Of a stretch of DNA of 64,000 nucleotides, positions 35,456-45,804 are shown piece by piece; within the stretch, counting starts at the first letter, position 1; each line of letters begins with the position of its first letter. Source of the DNA: Metallyticus violacea (taxonomy: Eukaryota > Arthropoda > Insecta > Mantodea > Metallyticidae); contig CM060843.1 in assembly GCA_030762175.1 (NCBI GenBank), positions 116,458,869 through 116,522,868 of the forward strand, in the 5' to 3' direction. The translations under genes were made by a program, and so were the position numbers. A model generated the notes under the pieces. It was not told where the DNA came from. It made no database searches and was given only the letters and a program-made list of their open reading frames with translations.

Positions 35456-36030
35456 TGTCAAAGAAAACGGCATACAGGGATATAAAATAACGAAAATGCT
35501 CAAGGATATAAACAATGAGACAATAAACAACAGAACAACTTTTAAATATCTGGGATGTATTCGCTAATTATATAAATTTAATCAATAATGGACTACAATA
35601 TTATAAAATAAAAAATACTACATTGATGCCTTAATAGACACTTGGAAGGAAATTAAGATTACACAATGTTGTATCGGAACCAATATTACTCTATAGCAGT
35701 GAAACTGATACTGAGGCGAACAAACGAGAGAAGAATAGAAACTTTGGAAATGAGATATACGAGAAAGTTGTTAGGATTAAATATAGGAGATAAAGTGAGA
35801 GTATCTGAATGCAACTGGCTATAAATGCACCTACAGTTGAAGAGATAGTACGATATGTCAACGGATATACTTTGACCAAGTATTACAGCAAGCATTCTTC
35901 TAATACCCAGATAGAAGGCGAGAAGAGGATGGAAAACTCAATTTTAAGACTAGAGATAACCATTGGTGCGGAACAGGATAAGGCAGAAGATCATGGCATG
36001 GTACAGGTACATGGTACATGGTACATAGGG
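35456..36030 (+). pseudogene. LINE reverse-transcriptase C-terminal remnant
   Basis: Sense-strand relic. TTFKYLGCI (about 35537-35565) is the conserved FKYLGC motif. GRKLRLHNVVSEPILLYSSE (about 35645-35705) matches the KLYxxVxxPxLLYGSETW block. After a frameshift, RRIETLEMRYTRKLLGL (about 35730-35780) matches the RIExxEMRFLRRIxG block near the C-terminus. A degenerate Arg-rich YPDRRREEDGK stretch about 35910-35940 fits the end of such proteins. The catalytic core is not present, as expected of a 5'-truncated copy that has since decayed. Confidence 0.85.
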
Positions 36031-36141
36031 TGAATAGCGGAAATTATTCTTTAAATCGCTCTGGGCGCCATACGTTCAATTATAATTCTGCTGAGCTTAT
36101 TCAGGGGAACTTTACCCCGCGATTCTGTAGTTGCCGTGTTG

Positions 36142-36314
36142 GTTTTTTAAAAACGCACTTTAACATCCCTGGTTAATTGCGCCTCATTCCATTTAGGGTG
36201 CGAAACGGCCGATAAATTTTGCTCAGAGGCCTCTTCTTTTAGGCTTGGGGTTATTTCACGTGTCGTAAGTCTACGACATGGGAGCCACATTTTTCCTTTT
36301 CTTTCGATGGAAGT
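36142..36314 (-). mobile_element. tRNA-derived SINE, family A, 3' half only (locus 7)
   Basis: Minus-strand 5'-truncated copy. It keeps the tail, the gcgaaacggccgataaattt block and the region up to about cgatggaag, and lacks the whole tRNA-like head. Divergence is higher than in most copies. Confidence 0.9.
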
Positions 36315-37927
36315 CGTAGTTAGATTCCGCTTTTGTCATAATAATCACTGTCGTTCCTGTCACTAAAGTACGTCACATAAGTTCCTCCAATCCGGAATCA
36401 GTTATGGTGTGCTGTTGCCGGAGCGTATCACAATGCGAAAGCAAGAGAAGGGAGATACGCAGATGCTTGAGACTGTAAATAGCAAGAAACTCAGTGAAAG
36501 ACACTTCTAAAACGAAATCTCATATTTTTTTTAATATCAGTCCCATAGAAGACATGAGACTTTCTAATCTAATCAAAAGAGCAAGTTTTTAATGGTAGGA
36601 TGTTTGCCGTTTTCGTACTTTTCAAAAATTGTGCGGCGAAGTACATCTTTTTGAAAGTCGTGCAGATGCGAAACACATATCTTACGGTGTTTTTCGGGAG
36701 ATTTAAACAGGAATCGCCCTGACTCAGAAATGGTTGTTTTACCCTGTTTCACTATATTTTCACTTATATTACATTTTTAGCTGTTCGCGCCCGACTCTTT
36801 GAATGCAGTGTTAGCATGTTGAGGCTAATTATTTTAAAAAGATATAGACATTGAAAATCGTAGCCCGCGCACCTGAATGCTCCATTTTCTCTTTTCGATC
36901 CACTCGTCTGTAAGCCACTTGTGTTAGGTTTCGATAATGGCAAGTTTCACTTAACACCGGTTACAATAACTAGTGGAGACAAATATTGCTGTTCAAACTT
37001 GCACCCCTTTCACGATTAAACGTTTCTGGAGACATCTGCACCTTGAAAAGAGAAGAATACTGTGGTAGAATAAACAATCGTGGTGTAAGACAAGTACCTT
37101 TGCTATCACTGACAGGGTGTTTAATCAATTACTCATATGTTTGGCTGCGGGCCACCTAAAAGGTTGCTTCTTAAACGGTTTCAAAATTACCAGCTCTATG
37201 CGGTGGAGTATTATGTAATAATGAATAGTTGTTGGATTTGATGGGCGCAAAGAGAAAAGTGAAAAGCAACCATTGCGCTAGGCAGCGCGTTACCGAACTG
37301 GGCAACAGTGCATCTCTATGATTCTGCTCTCCCCTTGCCTCGCCAAACCTAGCAACGCCTTGTGTGCCTTCTTATTTCGTGAGCAGTTAGCTTAACACTC
37401 GGCTAAGTTATTTGAGATATCAAAATTTGGAACATAATATCCGTTAAACATTTTAGTGGGTGTATATATTTACTGTGGCAAAAATAAGATCATTGCTCTT
37501 TAGCAATCTGATAATAATTACTTCAAGTTTCAGTAGCAATATCACAATTATAACATAAACACTAACAAGGACAATGTTTGTACCAATGTAAACTTGTGTA
37601 AAAATAAAAGACATTAAATAATTGTTTGCTAATAAACATTAATGGCAAATAAAACATTAACGTAATAAAAAGCAAAAGAAAAAGTAGAAAGAACAATATT
37701 AATAGTTACACATATAAATCTATGTACATCATGAAGGTGGAAATAAATGTACCAATAAAACCTAAATGAAAAACCCTATGAGGTAGATAGGAATAAAATT
37801 ATCAATAATGCATGAACAATTCTAGAGAAAGACGAAACAAATAAATATCTATATTGTAACACAAACATAAAGGCAATATATTATTTATAATAGCATTAAA
37901 CCATTTATTATGAAATGCTCTTAAAGA
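36315..37927. other. No gene seen
   Basis: Pockets of moderate GC (36.35-37.40 kb) were translated by eye without recognising a family; 37.45-37.92 kb is very AT-rich. Confidence 0.45.
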
Positions 37928-38210
37928 TTGGCGCACCGCCACAGGTACCCGAGGTCCTTATGGTGCGGACTCGTGAGCGGGAGGTCTGGGATTGGAATCC
38001 CGCCAGGACCGTCCTCGCTGGCTGAGGGTTTTTCCAGGTTTTCCTCGATCCTCATAAATAGCAAATGCCGGAGAGATACCTTATACTTAGACCTGGAACG
38101 CTTCCTTAATAATCCTTTCCCAATTTATCACTTCATTTCATGTATCATCAGTGTCACCGCCTGTGGTGCCTCAGTAGTAAAAACGGGCGTTAAACACTAT
38201 TTAAAAAATG
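37928..38210 (+). mobile_element. tRNA-derived SINE, family B (copy 2)
   Basis: Aligns with 28204-28484. The head carries a degenerate box A (aggtacccgaggtcc) and box B (gggattggaatccc), then gagggtttttccaggttttc, a caaatgccgg block, and an end near gggcgttaaacactattt. Box A has drifted, so transcription competence is doubtful. Confidence 0.9.
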
Positions 38211-40164
38211 GCGGTCTCTGACGTCCTGTGGCGATGAATCCCAAAGAAGGACATTACCTACGGTGAAATATGATGAGTAAAGTGTGGTAATTATGCCATA
38301 TACTGGTTTTCAGAGCATTGTTAAAGTTACGAAAGGAAGGTGGATTTTTAAAAGGAGAAAATTTATAGGATGGAGATGTATGGATAATTTAAGTTAGTAT
38401 AAGACAATGAGTATTTGTTTTATTTTTCCAGCGAAATCCAGTCAGCATATCTAGGGAGAGTGTTCATTTCGTCGAACAAACGCACGTCGTAAATATATAC
38501 ACATATTATGAATACTGTGTAGTTTTTGTGTTAGGTTAGAGTTAAATCGGGTAAAAATCGCTGTAATTATCTGATTCCTGTCTTTATAACGTGACAAAAT
38601 AATTGTTCTAATAACATCTCTACTTAATTTAATTAATTAAATTATGTGAGACTATCCTACAGTACATTTTTTACTCATGGCACGGGTTGAAGTGCAGCAT
38701 TGTGATAGCGTATCTCAGACGCCGCAGGGATGTCGTCCACTTTATGAAGGTAAAAGCACTGCTATTTTATTTCTGCTTGGCAGAAGAATGGATTCTGCTT
38801 TGTGGAGGATTATATGCCCTCTAGGAATAAGAGTGGTTGAATTAAGGCAAATGTCAAAAAGGTCACGTAATATAATGCTGATAGTTGAGCAATGAACGAA
38901 TATAAAACAACAGCTTGGAGTGTGGCTTCATAATTCTTAATAAAACATCTTTGCTTTTTTTTCCAAAATTGTATAATGCTATTTATTTTTAAACATATAT
39001 TACTTAGGTGTAGAAAATGCCACATGAATAACTAAAATTCAACGAAACAATTAAGATATATTTCGTCATCCTTCACTGTCTCTGTTGCCAAATCTGAGTG
39101 GTCGGACAATTGAAAAACACAAGTATGAACTGCCGTTTAACAAATCAGTTACTATTTCATAGCTTCATGTAACGAACCTACCAATTGGCTTTTGGAATCT
39201 TTTTAATATTATTGCAGATTATCAACTGCCACTACTTACTTTTTTATGTTTTAAGTCGATAGTTTTCTAGCTCTAGATACAAGTGTTTTTTTTTCTCTAC
39301 ATAATATTAATTAATATTATTGACTTAAATGTTTGTTTTAATTAGTGTGTGATTTTTTTAATTAACCCTAATTATCTTCTATTTTAACTTCATTTTTCCC
39401 AGCAAATAAATTGTATATGCGATGTATATGCAGTAATATTAGTTAATACTGAAATTATATTCGTATGTTATACAAACATATTTATGTAATAATTTGCGGA
39501 ACCACTTCATGGCAACGGCCCGTTGTTCGGTTGAAGCTGGCACCGAAGTAAAAGGGAGTCAGAGAGACCTCAGATATGGCTGCTGCGTAGGTTATTACTG
39601 ACACTTAATCATTTAAAAGACAAATTTACTCATAATTATCAAGCAAGAAGCTGCTGGAACTGCCTCCCTTCATTTCCCATACATTTCTGACACATATCCC
39701 CAAAGATAAACTTTGGGGAATCAAGGGTGCCGTATATTGTTGGTGATGACTCTATCGTCGAATATTTCATGAATTGCATGCAAGGAGACAGGGCTGTATG
39801 TGCCGTTGAAAAGTCATGCACCCACGTCCCCTCATAGCTAAATCACAGAAAAATGGGTTGTAAAATATTCTCTACTAATTATTGTTTCTTAAATATAACA
39901 AGAACTATTATTTTCTAAAGGCGCATCACACTCTCTTTTGATGTTACAGGGGTTCTTCATGAAGCAGGTAGGTTTTGTGAACTCTAGTATCGGTTGTTCT
40001 GTGAATCAACGTACCCTTTTAGATTCGCCCGTAAAAAACAATTTCTCCAGCATGCACACTATTCATAAAATTTATTTACCAATCTGTGAATCGAACTTCG
40101 ACTTGAGGTTGAATATCAGGGAATCTCTACAGAAATGCTCTCCGTACTCACCAGTCAATTCTAT
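38211..40164. other. AT-rich sequence, no gene seen
   Basis: No recognisable motif. The 72-codon frame 38677-38895 is not supported by anything else. Confidence 0.45.
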
Positions 40165-40168
40165 ACAT

Positions 40169-40206
40169 ACGTGAGATGTTACAGAGCGTCCGTAAATAAA
40201 ATAAAT
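40169..40206 (+). mobile_element. Tiny SINE A tail fragment (locus 8)
   Basis: Only the last bases of family A are present (gtgagatgttacagagcgtc then cgtaaataaa). This is what an extremely 5'-truncated insertion, or a remnant after deletion, would leave. It is short, but the match is specific to the family's 3' end. Confidence 0.7.
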
Positions 40207-40689
40207 CTCTGGGGAATAGAACACCTGAGTTTAGCCATATTGATACATTGTATTACGCCACCTAACGAACACTTAACACTGTCATACAACAGGTCCCTTG
40301 CCTTTCTAGAGTTAATCTCGCAACACCTTCCCTCCCGTCTCCGGCCGCTTCCAAGCGTGAGAATGAGACGAGATGTCCAGACCTCAGTCAATTGCGGCCA
40401 ACTGCACGTGAGCGGCCCGGCGACGATGAAACCGCTCAGTATATGTAAAAGTGTTTGAGTGCAATACAAGATCACACGTTCTTAACACTGCCAATGTAAA
40501 TAAATAATTCTATTTTATAATATATTTTACTCTATGCTATTGAATGGGTTAGGTTAGAGTTATAACGAAGCAGGTTCAATGTACTTCGGCTGCGCCTAAA
40601 ACAAAGACGAGCTATGAAGTAACATTAAAGTGTAAACATCAGAGAGTCGGGCAAAGTGCAGGTACAGTCAGAAGTAAACTTTTGTTGAT
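40207..40689. other. GC-rich pocket of unknown nature
   Basis: About 40280-40450 is clearly GC-richer than its surroundings. It has a 98-codon minus-strand and a 107-codon plus-strand frame overlapping. I recognise neither. It could be a further repeat or a regulatory/exonic island. Confidence 0.35.
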
Positions 40690-40975
40690 ATTTTTTATTT
40701 ACGGACCCTCTTTAACGTCCCAGGTCATCGGTTCCATTCAATTCAGGGCGTGAAACGGCCGATAAATTTTGCTCAGAGGCCTCTTCTTTCAGGCTTGAGG
40801 TTCTTTTTTGTTCCGTAAATGTACATCACGGTACCCACGGCTTTACTTCCCTTCCGAACAAAACCATACTTAGGGCTTTTACGCCCGAAAAAATTCATCG
40901 ACCCTGTCCAATTTTGAACCCGCGATCTTGGGTTTAGGAGGCAAGTATGGTTACCACTAGACCATCAGGACTGAC
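40690..40975 (-). mobile_element. tRNA-derived SINE, family A (locus 9)
   Basis: Near full-length minus-strand copy with the head at the right (minus strand gtcagtcctgatggtctagtgg). Box B has mutated to gggttcaaaatt. No target duplication was found. Confidence 0.94.
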
Positions 40976-41162
40976 TCTTAATAGTACCCTTGTACAGTTA
41001 CAGACAAAAAAACCGTAATTCAAATTATTTAGTAAACATCAAAACAAATACCTAAAATAAAGAAAGAAAGCATTGTTTTATATTGTGCCGTTATAATCTC
41101 TTTCAAACGATCAATTCCTTACAGTAGCACACGACGCCACACCACTGGGAACACAGTTTTAT

Positions 41163-41450
41163 ATGGAGCGATTCGAACGATCAACTGCCGCACCACTCAT
41201 TGCTACAGAGAAACCGTACAACACACAACTAGTGAACAAGCTAATAACCTTACAAAAAAGCAAAGTCGGAGAACTAGCCTTTGGATCCGACAGTCTTATT
41301 TTGTTAATTCAAAGTAAACCCTCATTGTGGAACTCTCTTATGACACAATGTGCTAATGAAAACAAGAAAGACGAAGCCTGAAATGAAGTGTGCACGGAGA
41401 TTGTAAACAATTTCGGAAATGTATTTCTACTAAAACAGGAGGAAATTAAG
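41163..41450 (+). pseudogene. MADF-domain-like coding fragment
   Basis: The plus-strand frame from 41163 reads LILLIQSKPSLWNSLMTQC, then NENKKDEA, a TGA stop at 41379-41381 where a Trp codon (TGG) would be expected, then NEVCTEIVNNFG. This spacing fits the MADF DNA-binding domain (LIxxVxxxPxLWxxxxxxYxNxxxRxxAWxEIxxxx) of Adf-1-like proteins and of accessory proteins of some DNA transposons. The 5' part (from MERFERSTA) is not recognised. One domain broken at its most conserved Trp suggests a dead gene copy; a single exon of a rearranged gene is less likely. Assignment by motif only. Confidence 0.5.
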
Positions 41451-42989
41451 CTGTGTATATTCATTCATTCAATGACATTTTTATGTTAAATAAATGTGCA
41501 GTTACAAACAAACTTTGTTGTACCGCCAAGGAACTTACTGAATAGTTGCAAAATATGACACTTGTTAGCTTGACATGTACTGTGTTATGTTGACGTGTAT
41601 TTAATTAGGTAGATAATATAATTATATATTTGCAGTAAAAGTTGGATAAGATTTGTAAGGATAAGTCATAAATATTGTAATGTTATTATTTCTCAACTCC
41701 TAACGAAGGTAAGAGAAATTACAGAGTAAATAAATACATTCATTTGTATTGTGAAAACTTAACCCAAGCGGCATGCTGGCTTTGGGGAGTTGTTCACGAG
41801 TGGCGTGTCGTTGCGTGCTGTTGCAGGTAGGTGACCGTCCGAAAGAAGTCTTAGTTTAAAACACATTTACGCTTTGATGTTAACTAGGAGCTCTACAGAA
41901 AACCGAAGAGCGTTTTACTTCCTAGCAGTATGTACATTTTGTCACCCCAGAGTGCGCAGCTCAGAACATTTAATATTACATTTCCATCAAATAAAATATA
42001 TGATTTTACCTAAAGCAAAATTGTAAAAATAAAAAATTTAAAATTATGCTGGCAGTTATATCTCAATATGTGTTGTTCCTAAAGTGAGTACAGTATTTGT
42101 AAAACGTTAGCGTGACGGAGAGTTCACGAAGCGCAAAGCGTACCCTCCCAACTGCCCACCTGAAAGTGTCTGTCTGTATTGCAATTCAAGTACAAGTTCA
42201 ATACATGGAACATGGTCGCCTCTCGTGAAGGAGGGTTCAATTACAAGAACAGGCCACACTAGAATGCTTATCTACTGTAAATTATAAAGTCTTTTTCACT
42301 TATAGTACTCTAAGAGACATTGGGTCAACATGTCTTGATTCTCGCACATACAGTCCCCTTACTGATTGTTAACTCTGGGGACCACATACCTGCAATTTCT
42401 CACAGAGAACTAAGAAATGTAGTGTAGTGTAGTCCTATCAGCTTACCTATTACTTTAAGTTACCCAGATTTCAAAATGAAATATTGCAAAAAGTAGTGCC
42501 TGACAAAGAATCGTTACGGTGATATTAAACATGGGTTTATTATTTGTTATTTTATAACCTATAACTTTTTGTTTCAAGCCTGGCGTTGGACAAAGTCTTG
42601 ATAAAGGTTTCCTTAATCGTTTTCTTTAAAATGTTACAATCTCTAAACACTTTAATTTTAAAAGACTGTACTTGAAAACATTCGTTTCTTACAAGTGTAC
42701 AGCGATTCCTTAGAAGAACGTACTAAAAGGTAAGTTGGGAGTAAGTTTGTTATTTAGAATTTAATCAGGAGAACACTTAAGAAGTAATGTAAACGTGCTT
42801 AAACGCGAGTAGCTGCAGCCCAGCAGTCGCCACTTACAAGCTCTTCCCACCAACAAAGAAGAGAAGGAGCAAAAAACCGCTAAAAATCTGTACTCAGTAA
42901 TCTTTCGGAGGACTTATTTTCTAGATAAAAACATATTCGTTACTGAAGTACAAAACAATGATGGCGTTTATGCTAGCCCGAGTGAACAC
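41451..42989. other. No gene seen
   Basis: AT-rich with a GC-richer pocket at 41.77-41.95 kb and 42.10-42.25 kb; no family recognised. Confidence 0.45.
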
Positions 42990-43290
42990 AAAACCAGCAC
43001 AAGAATTTACGGCAAAAGGAGTTCTATTTAAGTGGCTCTCGTTCAACTGAGGAGAAAATGCTTCCAGATGACTATAGCTTCATGCAAGATGGAGCACCAT
43101 GTAACGATTTGCTGAAGCTATTTCTTTCCATCAGGCAACAGCCCGAGCTTCATAATTCCAGATTAATGGCTAATGCGTAGCTCGGATTTAAACCCAATCG
43201 ATCACTTAATATGGAGGTGGCGGGAGAAAATAAAAATCTGACACACACAATAGAGATTGTTAGGTTCGACGTTCTCAAAGTCTCCAAAAT
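42990..43290 (+). pseudogene. Tc1-like transposase, C-terminal remnant
   Basis: LPDDYSFMQDGAPC at 43061-43102 matches the block with the second catalytic Asp of Tc1-like transposases (FxQDNAPxH). In another frame, SSDLNPIDHLIWRWREKIK at about 43178-43234 matches SPDLNPIEHLWxxxKxxI, with Asp in place of the usual catalytic Glu. At least one frameshift separates the two. The N-terminal half and the ends of the element were not found. This is a different family from the mariners in the window. Confidence 0.8.
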
Positions 43291-43770
43291 AGGTAAATGC
43301 AGATAACGCTTAAGTTATTACAGAAAAAAATGTTTTATATATAAAGCACTACATACAGATATAATTAAACCAAAGTTCTCTAAAACATTTTATTAAATTA
43401 GAATTATTATCGATAATTGTGGTTACACAGTTTAGCGCAATCAAAGTCTAAAACTATCTACTTAAACGTTTTGCGCATTTTTTTTAAAAATGTAAGTAAA
43501 TAAACGTACATTTAGATAGGTCCTTGTTTTAATGATATGGGCACTTTAAGGGATGTTAATTCTCTAAGAATCACATGCTTCAGAAAGTTGTATTTGTATT
43601 GTTATATTACACTAAAGTCACAAAATAACAGGAATTATATTCCAAGGCTCATGGAGAGGATATCTTATTTCAAGGCACAAAAGGTTTCTTTAAGAATAAA
43701 ATATATAGAGGTCATGACAATCGAGCAGTTGTAAAACATGTGCCCACCACTGCCGAATTAGCCAGGAGGC
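43291..43770. other. AT-rich sequence, no gene seen
   Basis: No motif recognised before the microsatellite. Confidence 0.5.
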
Positions 43771-43797
43771 ATGTATGTATGTATGTATGTATGTATG

Positions 43798-43827
<30 letters not shown>
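43771..43827. repeat. (ATGT)n microsatellite
   Basis: About fourteen perfect four-base units. Confidence 0.98.
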
Positions 43828-43828
<1 letters not shown>

Positions 43829-43905
43829 CAGAAAGAACGTCTAGTATGAAGACATATTTTGAGTAAGAGGAGAGAGTATAAATGCTTACAAACATGTGTA
43901 AACGA

Positions 43906-44225
43906 AGGAAAAGGGATTTTTTTATTGATTTATTTATGCACGCTCTTTAACAGCCCAGGTCATCAGCGTCCCATTCAACTCAGGGCGTGAAACGGCCGAC
44001 AAATTTTGCTCAGAGGCCTCTCTTTCAGGCTTGAGGTTCTTTTTCGTGCCGTTAATGTACAACACGGGGCCCACGGCTTTACTTCCCTTCCGAAGGAAGC
44101 CATACTTAGGATTTTTACGCCCGAAAAAATCCATCGGTTCTGGCCGGGTTCGAACCCGCGATCTTGGGTTTAGGAGGCAAGTATGGTAACCACTACACCA
44201 CCAGGACCGACTATGAGGAAAAGGG
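43906..44225 (-). mobile_element. tRNA-derived SINE, family A, nested in mariner relic (locus 10)
   Basis: Full-length minus-strand copy at 43916-44215 with the 10-bp target duplication aggaaaaggg at 43906-43915 and 44216-44225. The head has intact box A and box B (minus strand gggttcgaaccc). Removing the SINE and one copy of the duplication restores an open frame of the surrounding mariner relic, which supports the insertion order. Confidence 0.95.
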
Positions 44226-44406
44226 TCATTGATGAACACCGGAGTGGGAGACTAATATGCGTTGCCACTGAAACAAACAGGGCAGCCAAACGCAACTATA
44301 GGCAAGTTACTGTTGATGAAATTTCCGTAAATTCAACATGAGCCATGGCTGACCTCAGGAATAGGAAAATATGTATAAAAGTTCCAAAGGAAGTTATCCA
44401 GTCATG

Positions 44407-45616
44407 CAAGGTGCATTCAAATGTTTCCCCCCCCCCCTCACTAACTAATCACACGAAAACTATGAAACTTGTGTCACTTCTCCACATAATCTTCCTGCAT
44501 CCGTACACATTTTTCACATTGTGGACGCCATTATTCCATGGCCGCAGCGAACTCTTCTGTAGGAGTCTGTTTTGACCACTGGAAAATCACGAATTCAACA
44601 GCGGCACGGCTACGATCACAGAGAAACTTTTATTGTTGGAAACAGTGAAAAGTCGCTAGGAGCCTGGTCAGGTAAGTACGGAGCATGAGGAATCACTTCA
44701 AAGTTGTTTACTGCTGCGTCACTTTCCCCGATGCGCTGGGGCGTTGTCTTGGTGAAAGAGCACACGTGCAGCCTTTTCCGACCGTTTTTCACGCAATGTT
44801 GGAAGGAGCTTCTTCTTCAAAACGTCTTTTTAGGATGCACCTGTCACCGTAGTGCCCTTTGGGACGCAATGAGCAAGGATTACTCCATCACTGTCCCAGA
44901 ACATAGCCACCATATTTTTTTCTGCACTGGCGCTTAACCGAAATTTTTTTATTATTTTGGTGGCGGTGAATCTTAGCGCTTCCTTAAGCAGATCGGCGCT
45001 TTGTTTCAGGATTGTAAAATGGCATCCATGTCTCATCCATTGCCACAATCGATGAAAAGAACGTCCCATTTATGCTGTCACCACGCGTCAACATTGCCTG
45101 GCAACATGCCACGCGCGCAGCCTTGTGGTCGTCCGTCAGCATTCGTGGCACCCATCTAGAGGATCTTTTCGTATTTTCAGGTCTTCATGCAGGATTGTGT
45201 GCACAGATCCCACGGAAATGCCACCAATTTTGGAGGCGGTGTGTTCCACACTCATTCGGCAATCCTCCAAAACAACTTTCTCCACTCGCTCGACCATCTC
45301 GTCAGACCGACTTCCTTGAACTGTCGCACCCATGAACGCACATTAGACACATCCATTACACATGTCTCACTTAATTGGCGATGAATATCAATCGGTGTCA
45401 AACCATGGAGAAAACGAATGAATGACTACATGCTGCTCCTGTGATGAAAATGCTGCCATTATGAAGTATCAAAAACAGTCTTTACTCTTGCCGCTGCCGC
45501 TAGAGTTATGTGTACCATATAGTGCTGCCCGTGTATTTTGAAACAAACTGCATGTGTTTATCTGTTTGCATTTCTGAGAAAAAAAATTGGAGGTGTTATA
45601 ACTTGAATGCACCTCG
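44407..45616 (-). mobile_element. Mariner-family transposon B, nearly full length
   Basis: About 1.21 kb. The right end, read on the minus strand, starts cgaggtgcattcaagt, and the left end starts caaggtgcattcaaat, giving terminal inverted repeats. A TA at 45617-45618 is the right target duplication; the left one has become TG (44405-44406). A run of thirteen C residues lies near the left end, probably a later expansion. This element differs in sequence from the mariner at 0.7-2.0 kb, so at least two mariner lineages are present. Confidence 0.9.
44440..45460 (-). pseudogene. Broken mariner B transposase with all three catalytic Asp motifs visible
   Basis: Read on the minus strand. N-terminal MAAFSSQEQH near 45455, helix-turn-helix at 45136-45333 (VEHTASKIGGISVGSVHTIL), then WVPRMLTDDHKAAR and the first catalytic block MDETWMPFYNPETKR at about 45010-45055. 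After a frameshift comes NMVAMFWDSDGVILAH (about 44880-44930), then the second block LFHQDNAPAHRG (about 44725-44765), and after further shifts YLPDQAPSDFSLF (about 44640-44680) with the third Asp. The C-terminal KCVRMQEDYVEK is near 44480-44515. All three Asp are kept, but several frameshifts and at least one stop prevent a full protein. Confidence 0.88.
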
Positions 45617-45781
45617 TAAGCCCGGCAGGCGGTTTGTCCAAAACACTTGGACCGGCATATGTTCGTGAAGAATTTTTTTCTCCATCGCACTATGGCAAGA
45701 GTTGGACATCCTTATGAGCCACAGGCTAAGGGTCAATCCAAACGATATTATGAAACCGCCTGTCGCCTCGGCCCCAAAACA

Positions 45782-45804
45782 CAAATAAATAAATAAATAA
45801 ATAA
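45782..45804. repeat. (AAAT)n microsatellite
   Basis: Five to six aaat units directly after the last piece of the mariner relic. Confidence 0.93.

Larger units (their letters stand above)
43829..45790 (+). pseudogene. Mariner transposase relic, split by two later insertions
   Basis: Three pieces on the plus strand read as one transposase when the inserts are left out. Before the SINE, the frame reads MLTNMCKRRK (about 43880-43915). Between the SINE and the second mariner (44226-44406) it reads VIDEHRSGRLICVAT, then VTVDEISVNST, a stop, and LRNRKICIKVPKEV; these fit the DEERSGRP, helix-turn-helix and RKVCARWVP blocks of mariners. Beyond the second mariner (45619-45790) it reads NFFLHRTMAR and YEPQAKGQSKRYYE, fitting the region around FLxRIVTGDETW and YxPETKRQSMEW, though the catalytic Asp is not readable. 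The last piece is the weakest match. Later parts of the transposase are missing; an AAAT run follows. Confidence 0.55.

Noticed and set aside
40179..40475. Overlapping 98- and 107-codon frames in a GC-rich pocket
   Set aside because: Both strands are open, which usually reflects base composition; no family recognised.
44427..44440. Run of C residues as a regulatory or G-quadruplex element
   Set aside because: It lies inside a decayed mariner and is most simply a homopolymer expansion; it contains only one G-run on the other strand, not four.
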